A stretch of DNA of 64,000 nucleotides from Marinobacter sediminicola (GCF_031157525.1 NZ_JAVIXR010000001.1:372001-436000), one strand, 5' to 3'; positions 55,164 through 64,000 are shown, counted from the stretch's first letter. Notes: generated from the letters alone by a model not told the origin. A program made the numbers and translations.

Positions 55164-56268
55164 ACTTCATATCCGGGCCTCCAGGTTTAACGCATTCCCT
55201 GCAGATGAGTACAACCGGTACGTTGCAGAGCATTCTGCAGCCACGCCCTATCACCGAAGCGGCTGGTTGCGAGCGACTGAGCAAGCCTATGGCCACATGG
55301 GCTGGGTGATCAGCGCGCACCAGAACGAAATACTGTGCGGTGTACTGCCCTTGGTGGAAGTAAAGCCACCCATCGGCACCAGCAGCCTGGTGACACTGCC
55401 ATTCTGCGATCTTGGCGGTGCACTGGCAGACAGCGCAGAAATCCGGGAACGATTGATTGCCGAAGCCGGAACCCTGACTAAAACAAACCGCATTAAAATC
55501 CTCGAAATGCGTGAGGGTGGTGAAGCGTTGAACGCTGACAAAGACGCCTCTGGCGAACAAAAAAAACAGAGCGTTGATGCTCTGCCCGGAAGCACAAAAG
55601 TACGAATGCTGTGTGACTTACCGGAAAACAGCGAAGCCCTGTTCAAAAGCTACAAACCCAAGCTGCGGAGCCAGATTCGCAAGGCTGAGAAAAATGGGCT
55701 GAGAGCTGAATTGCGCACAGAAGCGGATGCGGTCGATCTGTTTTATGAGGTATTCGCCCAGAACATGCGCAGGCTGGGCTCACCAGTGCATAGCCTGCAG
55801 TGGTTTCAGGAATTGAAAGCCGCCTACGGCGAGCACATGCTGATTGGTATTGTTTTCCAGGCCGATAAGCCCGTGGGCGCGGGCATCGTATTGCTGGGGG
55901 GTAAAGAAGCCTGCATTCCCTGGGCATCCACCCTGGAGGAGTTCAACCGGCTTGCGCCCAACATGCTGCTGTATTGGACCTTGTTAAGCCATGTGTGCGA
56001 TCTGGGATACACCCGGTTCGACTTTGGCCGCTCAACACTGAATGAAGGCACCTACCGATTCAAGAAACAGTGGGGCGCTCAGCCCTATGAGCTGATCTGG
56101 ACAGAATACCGCAGCGGCATGGTAAATCTGCCGGGCAACGAATCTTATAGCACCGGGGCATCCGTTGCCTCCCAGCTGCGGCCCCTCATAGAAAATATCT
56201 GGCGACGCCTACCGCTGTCGTTTGCCAACTGGCTTGGCCCAAAATTGAGACGATACATTACCTTATGA
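55153..56268 (+). CDS. FemAB-family protein of the XrtA/PEP-CTERM system (TIGR03019-like)
   Basis: 371 residues, related to peptidoglycan FemAB aminoacyltransferases but belonging to the version encoded in XrtA loci. Features: HSAATPYHRSGWLRA near the N-terminus, KSYKPKLRSQIRKAEKNGLR in the middle, FDFGRSTLNEGTYRFKKQWG near the end. ATG 55153 (GGAGG 12 bases upstream) is within the end of the previous gene; GTG 55144 would have only three bases of spacing. It probably attaches an amino-acid or acyl group to the EPS or lipid-linked unit. Confidence 0.87.
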   Translation: MSAELHIRASRFNAFPADEYNRYVAEHSAATPYHRSGWLRATEQAYGHMGWVISAHQNEILCGVLPLVEVKPPIGTSSLVTLPFCDLGGALADSAEIRERLIAEAGTLTKTNRIKILEMREGGEALNADKDASGEQKKQSVDALPGSTKVRMLCDLPENSEALFKSYKPKLRSQIRKAEKNGLRAELRTEADAVDLFYEVFAQNMRRLGSPVHSLQWFQELKAAYGEHMLIGIVFQADKPVGAGIVLLGGKEACIPWASTLEEFNRLAPNMLLYWTLLSHVCDLGYTRFDFGRSTLNEGTYRFKKQWGAQPYELIWTEYRSGMVNLPGNESYSTGASVASQLRPLIENIWRRLPLSFANWLGPKLRRYITL

Positions 56269-57452
56269 CGTTAGTACTGCTGTTAACTCTGCTTTGCCTT
56301 GCCGTGCCCGTGTACGTGTATTTCGGGTACCCGGCCATATTGTGGTTGCTCACCCGGGGCCTGCCGGATACCACCCACCGCCGGGGCGAGCACAAACCTT
56401 CAGTGGCGCTGATTATTTCCTGCTACAACGAATCAGACGTAATTCGGGAGAAGCTTCTAAACGCACTGGAGCTGGACTACCCGCAAGAGCTGCTTCAGAT
56501 CATAGTGGTGTCAGACGGTTCAGACGATGGCACCGATGAGGCCGTAAAAGAGTTTGAAAACGATCGAATCCTTTTGATCCGTCAGGAAGGCCGATTGGGC
56601 AAAACCATGGGCATCAACCTTGCCATGGAACAGGTGAAAGCCGACATCACCGTGTTCAGCGATGCCAACGCCATGTACGCCAGCGATGCCATCAGCAAAC
56701 TGGTACGCAACTTTGCAGATCTCGATGTGGGTTACGTGGTGGGCGCAGCCCTGTACACCGACGGCAACGAGGGCGCCAGCGCCCGCAATGAAAACCTCTA
56801 CTGGCGCTACGAGCTGGCCATCAAAGCCATGGAATCCCGCCTGCATTCTGTAGTGGGCGGAGATGGCGCCATATACGCTATTCGCACCAAACTGTGGGAG
56901 CCGCTGCAGCAGCAAGACATCAACGATTTCGTAAACCCCCTGCAAATCATCGCCAAAGGCTACCGTGGCGTGTTCGATGCAGATGCAAAGTGCTTTGAAG
57001 AAACCGCCGGCGATTTTGATCGGGAAGTGGCTCGCAAAGAACGCATCGTAAACCGCAGTATTCGTGGGTTGATGCGAGTAGGGCGGGTAATGAACCCAGG
57101 AAAATCAGGCGTGTTTGCCTTTGAGGTTATCTCTCACAAATTACTGCGCTGGCTGATTCCCTTGTTTCTGCTAGTAGGTGTCGCAGGCAGTGTACTTCTC
57201 GCGTTTTCAGGGCTGGGCTTATTCAAGCTCATTACGGCAGGCACGGTACTTATGTTAGTGCTCACGCTCGTGGGGCATCTTTCGCAAAATCGCAACGAAT
57301 TGCCAACCTGGATTGCTACGCCGTATTACTTCGTAATGGTTAACGGCTATGCAGTCCGAGGCATTGTTAAGGCGCTACAGGGGCAGACTCAAGTAACCTG
57401 GAGTAGCGCCAGAAACAACGAAACAAGGAATTCCGGAGTGTCAGACCAGTGA
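56265..57452 (+). CDS. Membrane glycosyltransferase family 2
   Basis: 395 residues: an N-terminal helix at about 1-22, a GT2 domain with VALIISCYNESDVIREKL (about 43-60), VSDGSDDGTDE, TVFSDANAMYA (Asp-x-Asn metal site) and GGDGAIYAIR, and two C-terminal helices at about 295-345, as in cellulose- or hyaluronan-like processive enzymes. Builds part of the EPS repeat at the inner membrane. ATGA overlap with the upstream gene. Confidence 0.9.
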   Translation: MTLVLLLTLLCLAVPVYVYFGYPAILWLLTRGLPDTTHRRGEHKPSVALIISCYNESDVIREKLLNALELDYPQELLQIIVVSDGSDDGTDEAVKEFENDRILLIRQEGRLGKTMGINLAMEQVKADITVFSDANAMYASDAISKLVRNFADLDVGYVVGAALYTDGNEGASARNENLYWRYELAIKAMESRLHSVVGGDGAIYAIRTKLWEPLQQQDINDFVNPLQIIAKGYRGVFDADAKCFEETAGDFDREVARKERIVNRSIRGLMRVGRVMNPGKSGVFAFEVISHKLLRWLIPLFLLVGVAGSVLLAFSGLGLFKLITAGTVLMLVLTLVGHLSQNRNELPTWIATPYYFVMVNGYAVRGIVKALQGQTQVTWSSARNNETRNSGVSDQ

Positions 57453-58621
57453 GTAAGCTACGAGTACTTCAGTTCATTACCCCAGCGGGTTTTTACGGGG
57501 CAGAACGTTGGGTTCTCGCGCTGGCCAACAACATCAACCACGATGATGTGATCTGCGATCTTGCTGTCACCCGGGAATCTCCGGATCAGGATCTTTCCGT
57601 TGCCGAATACTACCCACGCACCGATGGCCAGCAGGTGAACTACCTGGACATGAAAGGCCGTTTTGATTTTCGGGTAGTTAGCAGGTTGTGCGAAGTGATC
57701 CGCAACAACAAAATCGACGTTATCCATACCCACGGATACAAATCCGACATATTAGGGCTGCTGGCTGCCAAGCGGGCGGGCATTGCTTGTGTCAGCACAC
57801 CACACGGATTCTCCGGTAACGTTGGCTTCAAGCTCGCCACATTCATTCGCATCGGCACCTACATGCTTCGCTACTTCGACCGGGTTGTCCCGCTGTCGGA
57901 GGAACTGATGGACGACATGAAGCGATTCAAAGTGCCCGAAGCCAGAACATCGTTCATTCGCAATGGCGTAGATCTCAAAGAGATTGATGCGGCTCTGGCA
58001 GCCCTGCCTCAGGTAAACACCGCTGATAAAGAAACCCCCGTCATTGGCTTTATCGGCCAGATGATTCCCCGCAAGGGAATACCGGATCTTATAGAGGTTT
58101 TTGACAGGATCTATCAAGCGCAGCCAAACCTTCGATTGCAACTGCTGGGCGATGGCAGTCAACGATCAGAATTGGAACAGCAAGCCGCACAACTGAAGAG
58201 CGTTAATGCCATAGAATTTTTGGGCTTTCGCAGTGACCGACTGGAACTGCTTTCCAAATTCAGCTTGTTCGTCATGACCTCCTCACTGGAGGGTATTCCC
58301 CGCTGCATGATGGAAGCCATGGCAGTGGGCATTCCTGTAGTCGCCTATGATATTCCCGGCGTTGATCAGCTAGTAGAGCATGGCAAAACAGGCTTACTGG
58401 CGCCCTTTGGTGACAAGGCTGCGCTGGCTGGATGCTGCAAACAGGTTCTGGAAGATCCCGCGCTGGCGGCCACCCTTAGTCAAAATGCCAGGGAAATGGT
58501 GCATGTGCGCTACTCCGCTGCCCGTATGGCCGATGAATATGAAGCCTTGTTCCGAGAGCTGACTGGCAAAGCCAAACCCGTAGCCGCGACACAGTCCCCA
58601 GAAAAGCGAGAGGTGGGCTAA
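57449..58621 (+). CDS. Glycosyltransferase family 4
   Basis: 390-residue GT-B enzyme without membrane helices. Pro/Gly-rich N-terminal TPAGFYGAERWVLALAN, donor-domain motif VIGFIGQMIPRKGIPDLIE (about 195-213) and the EX7E-like segment SSLEGIPRCMMEAMAVGIPVVA. It starts with GTG whose last bases overlap the previous stop (GTGA). Adds one sugar to the EPS unit; donor unknown. Confidence 0.9.
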   Translation: MSKLRVLQFITPAGFYGAERWVLALANNINHDDVICDLAVTRESPDQDLSVAEYYPRTDGQQVNYLDMKGRFDFRVVSRLCEVIRNNKIDVIHTHGYKSDILGLLAAKRAGIACVSTPHGFSGNVGFKLATFIRIGTYMLRYFDRVVPLSEELMDDMKRFKVPEARTSFIRNGVDLKEIDAALAALPQVNTADKETPVIGFIGQMIPRKGIPDLIEVFDRIYQAQPNLRLQLLGDGSQRSELEQQAAQLKSVNAIEFLGFRSDRLELLSKFSLFVMTSSLEGIPRCMMEAMAVGIPVVAYDIPGVDQLVEHGKTGLLAPFGDKAALAGCCKQVLEDPALAATLSQNAREMVHVRYSAARMADEYEALFRELTGKAKPVAATQSPEKREVG

Positions 58622-60516
58622 TGTGCGGGTTCGCCGGCTTCCTTCGCACTGCTTCAACACCTGGTAGAGAAGCCCATCAGGGCTGGCTCGACACCATGGG
58701 GCAGGCAATCCTTCACCGGGGCCCAGATGCGGGCTCAACGTGGCTCGACGACGCAGTAGGCCTGGTACATCGCAGGCTGAGTATTCTTGATCTCAGCGAT
58801 GCCGGCACCCAGCCCATGGTATCCACCTCCGGGCGTTACGTGATTGCCTACAACGGCGAGATTTATAACTTTCAGGAACTGCGCGACGACCTGGTTAGCC
58901 AGGGCCATAGCTTCCGCACGCGCACGGATACCGAAGTTCTACTCGCGCTCTACGAGATTCATGGCCCCGATTGCCTCCAACTACTGAATGGCATGTTCGC
59001 TCTGGCCATTTGGGATCGCTCAGCCCGAAAACTATTCCTGGCACGGGATCGCCTTGGCAAGAAGCCACTGTACTTTTACGAAGCCAATGGGCAGTTTGTA
59101 TTCGCATCGGAGTTAAAAGCTCTAACACCCGCCCCCTTCGTTAAAACCGAATTGCGGCACGATGCCATCAAGGACTTTTTCGCTTACCAGTACGTGCCAG
59201 ACCCCAAAACCATCTACAAAAACGTGCACAAACTGGCGCCCGGCTATTGGTTGGAAACAGATGGCACCCACACACACCAGCAACAGTACTGGGATGTGTC
59301 TTTCGGTTCGCCTTCAAATGCCAGCCTGGATGAATTGCAGGATGGCCTCTACAACCTGATTGACGATGCCGTTCGCCTGCGCATGGTGAGCGATGTGCCT
59401 CTTGGGGCCTTCCTCAGTGGCGGAATTGATTCAAGCGCTGTGGTTGGCTTGATGGCAGGCCACACCAGCACACCCGTGACAACCTGCGCTATCGGCTTTG
59501 ATTCAAAACGGTTTGATGAAGTGCACTGGGCCAAGAAGGTTGCCCAGCAATTCAAAACCGATCATCACGAATTCACTGTGAAAGACAATGTCGCAGACAG
59601 CCTTGCCAGCATTGCACGGTTCTTCGATGAGCCCTTTGCCGACCCCTCGTTTGTACCCACGTATTTTGTATCGCAGTTAGCCAGACAAAAAGTAACGGTG
59701 GCGCTGGCGGGAGATGGTGGCGATGAGAACTTTGCGGGCTACAGCAAATATTACACAGATCACGTTGAAAACCGACTAAGGGGCCTGTTTCCTGCCGGAA
59801 TTCGCCACAATCTATTCCCCGGGCTCGCCCGCCTGGCAGGCTTGATCAACTCCGGCCCTACGCGAAAAGCAAAATCCCTTCTCGGAACTCTGGCGCTTGA
59901 CCCGGACGAAGCATTTTATATAACAAACAGTTTTTTTCGTAGAGATGTGTGGAATGATCTAGTTACAGGGGAGCTGAAACGAGAAACCCAAGACTACGAC
60001 CCTGCGGAGATCACCCGCGCCCATTACAAGAATGCGGACACGGACGACCACCTATCAAGCATTCTGTACACCGACATAAAAACCTACCTTCCCGGCGATA
60101 TTCTGGTGAAAGTAGACCGAATGAGCATGGCAAACTCTCTGGAAACCAGAGCACCGCTGCTGGATTACCGAGTGGTGGAGTACGCGGCCCAGATACCTTC
60201 GGCGCTCAAACTCAACGGCAAAGAAAAAAAATACATTCTGAAAAAAGCCTTTGAGCGGATGTTGCCGGAAGACATTTTGTATAGAAAGAAAATGGGCTTT
60301 TCGGTGCCCTTAGCCCATTGGTTGCGCCATGAACTGAGGCCTACGGTTGAACAGCTTTTGCTGTCTTCAAATAGCGGTGTGGCCAACTTCTTTGAACCTG
60401 CAGGTATCCACAAACTCTGGCAAAAACACTTGGCAGGGGACGACCAGTTCACACAGGAGCTATGGTCGCTATTGGCCTTTGAGCTTTGGTGGCAGCAGTA
60501 CCAGGTGGGTGTATGA
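58621..60516 (+). CDS. Asparagine-synthase-like amidotransferase of the XrtA system (TIGR03108-like)
   Basis: 631 residues: N-terminal class II glutamine amidotransferase domain beginning MCGFAGF (Cys2 nucleophile; RGPD at about 33-36) and an asparagine-synthetase C-terminal domain with the pyrophosphate loop GAFLSGGIDSSAVVGLM (about 262-278). XrtA loci often encode this protein, where it is thought to amidate a uronic acid or another EPS carboxylate. TAATG overlap with the previous gene. Confidence 0.93.
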   Translation: MCGFAGFLRTASTPGREAHQGWLDTMGQAILHRGPDAGSTWLDDAVGLVHRRLSILDLSDAGTQPMVSTSGRYVIAYNGEIYNFQELRDDLVSQGHSFRTRTDTEVLLALYEIHGPDCLQLLNGMFALAIWDRSARKLFLARDRLGKKPLYFYEANGQFVFASELKALTPAPFVKTELRHDAIKDFFAYQYVPDPKTIYKNVHKLAPGYWLETDGTHTHQQQYWDVSFGSPSNASLDELQDGLYNLIDDAVRLRMVSDVPLGAFLSGGIDSSAVVGLMAGHTSTPVTTCAIGFDSKRFDEVHWAKKVAQQFKTDHHEFTVKDNVADSLASIARFFDEPFADPSFVPTYFVSQLARQKVTVALAGDGGDENFAGYSKYYTDHVENRLRGLFPAGIRHNLFPGLARLAGLINSGPTRKAKSLLGTLALDPDEAFYITNSFFRRDVWNDLVTGELKRETQDYDPAEITRAHYKNADTDDHLSSILYTDIKTYLPGDILVKVDRMSMANSLETRAPLLDYRVVEYAAQIPSALKLNGKEKKYILKKAFERMLPEDILYRKKMGFSVPLAHWLRHELRPTVEQLLLSSNSGVANFFEPAGIHKLWQKHLAGDDQFTQELWSLLAFELWWQQYQVGV

Positions 60517-61709
60517 CAGTCGAAGAGAGCAAGCCAACAACAAAACCAGCCAAAAAGCCGCTGCGGGTACTACACATTACCTTCAATATGGGGATTGGCG
60601 GTACAGAACAGGTTATACGCCAGCTTGTCCAAGGAATGGCCAATGAAAGCGTCGAGTCTGAAATTCTATGTATCGATGGTCACATAGGGCCTATTGGCGA
60701 AGCACTTCAGCAGTCTGGTGTTCTGGTTCATAAACTTGCACGCAAGCAGGGGTTTGACTGGGCGTTGATAAAAGCCATCCGCAAGCGCTTGAGGGAAGGG
60801 CGGTTTGATGTGGTGCATTGCCATCAGTACACGCCCTGGATGTATGGATGGTTAGCGGCATTGCCTACACGCGCCAAAGTGGTATTTACCGAGCACGGCC
60901 GTTTTTATCCGGACAGGTATCGCTATAAAGCCATGCTCATTAATCCCATAATGGCGCTGTTCACTCCATCTATCGTCGCAATTTCGGAGGCGACCAAGGA
61001 TGCGCTCGTAAAGTATGAGTTTATTCCAAGGCATAAGATCCAGGTTATTTACAACGGCATTGCCCCGTTGGTGCGAGACAAAGAGGAAGCGCAAAAGGTC
61101 AGGGATAGTTTGGGTATCCCAAAAGATGCCTTTGTCGTTGGCACTGTCTCCAGGTTAGACCCGGTTAAAAATCAAGCCATGATGCTCAGAGCGTTTAAGC
61201 AGTTTTCTGAGAAAGAGCCAGGCAGCTATTTGTTGATGGTTGGAGATGGCCCAGATAAGGCTAAGTTGGTATCGCTGGCGGAAGAGTATGGTATCAGCGA
61301 GAGGGTTATATTTACTGGTTTCATTAACAACCCCGTTCACTATCTGGCTGCTATGGATGTGTTTCTACTGTCATCTCATACAGAAGGCACGTCGATGACA
61401 TTGCTGGAAGCGATGAGTCTAGAAATGCCGGCGGTTGCTACTCGGGTGGGGGGAAACCCTGAAATAATAGAGGATAACGTAACGGGAATTCTGGTCGAGC
61501 CAGACATGGCATACCCTTTTGCAGAATGTATTGAGCAACTTCTTCAAAAATCGATTCTCAGGCAGAGTATGGGACAGGCAGCAAGGCTGAGCTTTGATAA
61601 GCGGTTTAGTGCAAACGCGATGGTCTATCAATACAGCAAAATATACGGAGACCCCGATTCAGCCCCCTATTCGCTACACGGCAGTACGGATGAAATAGAG
61701 AATGGGTAA
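60513..61709 (+). CDS. Glycosyltransferase family 4 (second)
   Basis: 398 residues of GT-B fold. ATG 60513 overlaps the asnB stop (ATGA). Motifs: HITFNMGIGGTEQVIRQL at about 30-47, TVSRLDPVKNQAMMLRAF at about 211-228, MVGDGPDKAKL, and the donor loop SSHTEGTSMTLLEAMSLEMP with EX7E. A Lys/Thr/Pro-rich N-terminal 20 residues is unusual. Sugar unknown. Confidence 0.9.
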   Translation: MTVEESKPTTKPAKKPLRVLHITFNMGIGGTEQVIRQLVQGMANESVESEILCIDGHIGPIGEALQQSGVLVHKLARKQGFDWALIKAIRKRLREGRFDVVHCHQYTPWMYGWLAALPTRAKVVFTEHGRFYPDRYRYKAMLINPIMALFTPSIVAISEATKDALVKYEFIPRHKIQVIYNGIAPLVRDKEEAQKVRDSLGIPKDAFVVGTVSRLDPVKNQAMMLRAFKQFSEKEPGSYLLMVGDGPDKAKLVSLAEEYGISERVIFTGFINNPVHYLAAMDVFLLSSHTEGTSMTLLEAMSLEMPAVATRVGGNPEIIEDNVTGILVEPDMAYPFAECIEQLLQKSILRQSMGQAARLSFDKRFSANAMVYQYSKIYGDPDSAPYSLHGSTDEIENG

Positions 61710-63048
61710 GTTTGCACTACTTTTCATTTTTCTGTTTTTCGCAGGTATCTTCGGCGCTCTATTTTTTGCACCTGTCTTATCAGTGCTTGTTTACCAATTA
61801 ATCTATTTTGTAAACCCGGATAATAGTTGGTGGGCGGCAAGCATTCCTGGCCTGCAATACTCTTTTATAGCAGCTCTACTGATGCTGTTTATGTTAATGA
61901 TGCGCTACAAAGAGCTATCTGAAATTTCTCCGTGGGGAAAACAACCTGTATTCAAGTGGATGTTTGGGCTGTTAGCAATTTATGGTTTGATGATATTTTT
62001 TGCCATCGTTCCAGAAGTCCATAAACCATTCACTTATGATTTCGCGAAATTAATAATTATTATGCTTGCCGTGTACAAACTTGTTAACTCAGAAAAGGCT
62101 TTGGATGCGTGCCTTTGGACCTATGTTCTGGGTGTAACATATCTTGGCTATATCGCGTACTCAGTAGGCCGTGATGGGCAAGGACGGGTAGAAGGTATTG
62201 GTATGATAGATACTGGCGGTGATGGAAACATGACTGCTGCAGCGATGGCGCCCGCATTGATTATTTTGACCTACATGGCTTGGATGGGAAGCAAAAAAAT
62301 AAAATTCCTTGCGATCTTTTGTGGTGCCTTTATTGCGAATGGTATTGTCCTAATTAATAGTAGAGGTGCCTTTCTTGGAGTGGTGGTCGGAGCATTTTTC
62401 TTTCTCTTTTTTATGATCTTTTCAAGGCATCAGCGCGAAGGGCAGCGCGGTATGGCTATTTTAATTATACTTATCGGCATGGCTGGCACTGCTTATGTTG
62501 CCGATGAGGCCTTTTGGTCACGAATGGAGACGCTCGAGAATATTGATGATGGATCTAAAAGTGGCTCCCATCGAATCGATTTTTGGATTGCAACATTTGA
62601 TGTGTTAGAAGACTATCCAATGGGCGTAGGCATTCAAGGTTATATTGAGCTAAGCCCTAACTACCTTCCCGAACACTATTTCGAAGGTCGAAAAACTGGA
62701 AAAGCAGTTCACTCGACATGGTTTCAAGCTCTCGGCGAAGTTGGCTGGTTTGGATTTGCACTTCTATTAATGCTTCTTATTTCGACGTTCAGGCTGTCCA
62801 GGAACACAAAGCAGCATCTAATAGCGAATAAGAGCTATAATGCATACTTCAAAATGTTGGCGCTAGAGGGAGCATTACTAAGTTTTTTGGTTGCGGCGAG
62901 TTTTATAAATCGTGCAAGAGCTGAGATGCTTTACTGGTTAATTCTTTTTATAGCGATCGCTTCTAATATTTATTATTTACGATTCACGGAACCAAAGCGA
63001 AAAAACATGAAATCTCGCAGTGCAGTTGGAGGCGGTGAAGATGAATAA
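61702..63048 (+). CDS. O-antigen-ligase-like membrane protein (exosortase A system-associated)
   Basis: 448 residues with about ten to twelve hydrophobic helices. It belongs to the Wzy/O-antigen ligase family by its long periplasmic loop (about 285-345) containing RIDFWIATFDVLEDYPMGVG and KAVHSTWFQALGEVGWFG, the usual ligase/polymerase motifs. In XrtA loci this member is proposed as a glycosylation ligase or polymerase. The gene is clearly AT-richer (many AAA, ATT, TTA codons) than the genes to its left, overlaps them by eight bases and may have been exchanged recently. Confidence 0.87.
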   Translation: MGKFALLFIFLFFAGIFGALFFAPVLSVLVYQLIYFVNPDNSWWAASIPGLQYSFIAALLMLFMLMMRYKELSEISPWGKQPVFKWMFGLLAIYGLMIFFAIVPEVHKPFTYDFAKLIIIMLAVYKLVNSEKALDACLWTYVLGVTYLGYIAYSVGRDGQGRVEGIGMIDTGGDGNMTAAAMAPALIILTYMAWMGSKKIKFLAIFCGAFIANGIVLINSRGAFLGVVVGAFFFLFFMIFSRHQREGQRGMAILIILIGMAGTAYVADEAFWSRMETLENIDDGSKSGSHRIDFWIATFDVLEDYPMGVGIQGYIELSPNYLPEHYFEGRKTGKAVHSTWFQALGEVGWFGFALLLMLLISTFRLSRNTKQHLIANKSYNAYFKMLALEGALLSFLVAASFINRARAEMLYWLILFIAIASNIYYLRFTEPKRKNMKSRSAVGGGEDE

Positions 63049-63952
63049 CTTGGTGTCCGTTATTGTGCCGGTCTATAACCGGGCACACCTCGTGCAAGCA
63101 ACCATTCAAAGCATTCTTGACCAAACCTACCATTTTTTTGAAATTATTCTGATCAACGACGGCTCTACAGATGGGTCTTTAGCTATCCTAAACGACTTTG
63201 AGCGAAAGTTTCCTGAAAAAATCCGTGTGATTGATCAGGTAAATCAGGGACAAATCGTTGCTAGGAACAACGGAATAAAAATTGCCAAAGGTAGCTATAT
63301 TGCGTTTCTCGATAGCGATGATCTTTGGCTAAGGGAAAAGTTGGAACGTCAAATACCTCTATTTGAGCCTGGCGTAGGGTTAGTGTACTCCGGAACAGAA
63401 ATAATTGACGAAGGCGGCCAAACAACTCGGGTCGAGTTTGCGGATGAAAGCATGTCAGGTGATATTTACCCTCAGTTATTAGTGAAAAACCGCATGACAG
63501 GTGGAACGGTTGTGGTTACGGCAGAAGTTCTGGATCGAGTAGGGGTGTTTTCAACTGATTTTAAAGCTGCTGAAAATTGGGACCTGTGGTTGCGCATATG
63601 CAAGGTTTCCCAAGCTCGAGTTGTAGCAGAACCACTGGTCAAGTACAGGATTCATAGTGACAACATGTCCGGGGACACACAGTTGATGCTCAATGCAAAA
63701 CTAAAAATCATGGAGAAACACTGTGATTTGGGCTCAAAGGATGCTGTTATTGCCCGCTATTCTCGCTTGGCGCATGCAGACTATCACTACCGTGAGGGTT
63801 TGCACTTTTTTTCGGGTGGGGAGTTTCATCGAGCCAGGAAGGAGTTTATTTCTGTGCTGAGATTTTCACTTTTTTATCAGGACACATGGATGCGCCTTGC
63901 TCGCACCCTGTTAGGCCAACGAGGCAACCAGTTACTACGCGGTCTTAAGTAA
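63041..63952 (+). CDS. Glycosyltransferase family 2
   Basis: 303 residues. ATG 63041 with GGAGG about seven bases upstream, overlapping the preceding stop. GT-A domain with VSVIVPVYNRAHLVQATIQS (residues 5-24), INDGSTDGS, YIAFLDSDDLWL (Asp-x-Asp metal site) and ENWDLWLRI, and a helical C-terminal tail. Soluble or peripheral enzyme; AT-rich like its upstream neighbour. Confidence 0.92.
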   Translation: MNNLVSVIVPVYNRAHLVQATIQSILDQTYHFFEIILINDGSTDGSLAILNDFERKFPEKIRVIDQVNQGQIVARNNGIKIAKGSYIAFLDSDDLWLREKLERQIPLFEPGVGLVYSGTEIIDEGGQTTRVEFADESMSGDIYPQLLVKNRMTGGTVVVTAEVLDRVGVFSTDFKAAENWDLWLRICKVSQARVVAEPLVKYRIHSDNMSGDTQLMLNAKLKIMEKHCDLGSKDAVIARYSRLAHADYHYREGLHFFSGGEFHRARKEFISVLRFSLFYQDTWMRLARTLLGQRGNQLLRGLK

Positions 63953-63961
63953 GGGTTATAA

Positions 63962-64000
63962 ATGGCTAATGTCAGGCGTGCTGTAATTTTTTCGTCTCTT
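63962..64000 (+). CDS. Start of a further EPS gene, possibly a flippase, cut by the window edge
   Basis: ATG at 63962 opens a frame of 13 codons to the last base: MANVRRAVIFSSL. It begins nine bases after the previous stop, with an AAGGG about nine bases upstream. A short basic start followed by a hydrophobic run is what Wzx-type flippases of such loci show, but 13 residues cannot establish this. Confidence 0.4.
   Translation, partial: MANVRRAVIFSSL

Overview
The window reads as a chromosomal segment of a free-living gammaproteobacterium, most likely a marine one close to Marinobacter. This is inferred from the Tol-Pal / tRNA-Lys / nadA / dapA-bamC-purC gene order, the GntR-prpBC-acnD-prpFD methylcitrate operon, and an exosortase-A (XrtA/PEP-CTERM) type exopolysaccharide locus. 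I saw no plasmid or phage genes, transposases or CRISPR arrays. Base composition is moderately GC-rich over most of the window and turns visibly AT-richer after about 61.7 kb.

Layout. (1) 0-5.4 kb: envelope operon ybgC(partial)-tolQ-tolR-tolA-tolB-pal-cpoB, with a strong hairpin between tolB and pal. (2) 5.5-5.9 kb: two identical tRNA-Lys genes with a promoter and an intrinsic terminator. (3) 6-15 kb: housekeeping genes nadA, a BepA-like M48 protease, a TusA-like protein, a PerM-like transporter, dapA, bamC, purC, a TIGR04219-like outer-membrane protein, a nucleotide-sugar epimerase and a glutaredoxin. (4) 15-21.4 kb: cytochrome b561 facing cytochrome c', then a FadL-like barrel followed by a 1056-residue Ig-like lipoprotein, then tRNA-Val on the minus strand sharing a bidirectional terminator with them. 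(5) 21.5-27.4 kb: a von Willebrand A protein with a PEP-CTERM tail and a sigma-54-like promoter, an EamA transporter, an Ig-like protein/lipase pair, an XRE regulator and galU. (6) 27.7-34.6 kb: a beta-barrel protein followed by osmoregulated periplasmic glucan genes opgG, a small protein, opgH and opgD. (7) 34.7-42.9 kb: propionate (2-methylcitrate) operon led by its own GntR regulator, with three operator-like palindromes. (8) 42.9-64 kb: the EPS locus. Two minus-strand genes (secretion-type ATPase and polysaccharide deacetylase) are divergent from a plus-strand run of at least 15 genes, most of them overlapping or abutting. These encode the initiating sugar transferase, Wza-like export lipoprotein, Wzz-like chain-length protein, a degenerate tyrosine-kinase-like ATPase, an outer-membrane barrel, a second deacetylase, a carbamoyltransferase, two FemAB/GNAT-like acyltransferases, four glycosyltransferases, an asparagine-synthase-like amidotransferase, an O-antigen-ligase-like protein and the first 13 codons of a possible flippase.

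How it fits together. GalU (UDP-glucose) and the epimerase could supply precursors for the EPS locus and for OpgH, which uses UDP-glucose. The PEP-CTERM protein at 21.6 kb is a likely client of an exosortase that should accompany the EPS locus but does not lie inside the window; it is probably just beyond the right edge or elsewhere. The points most worth a second look are the Walker-A-less kinase homologue, the Shine-Dalgarno-sequestering inverted repeat before prpD, the three-operator GntR promoter, the sigma-54-like promoter of the PEP-CTERM gene, the overlapping small ORF/opgH start, and the dense EPS-decoration cassette.
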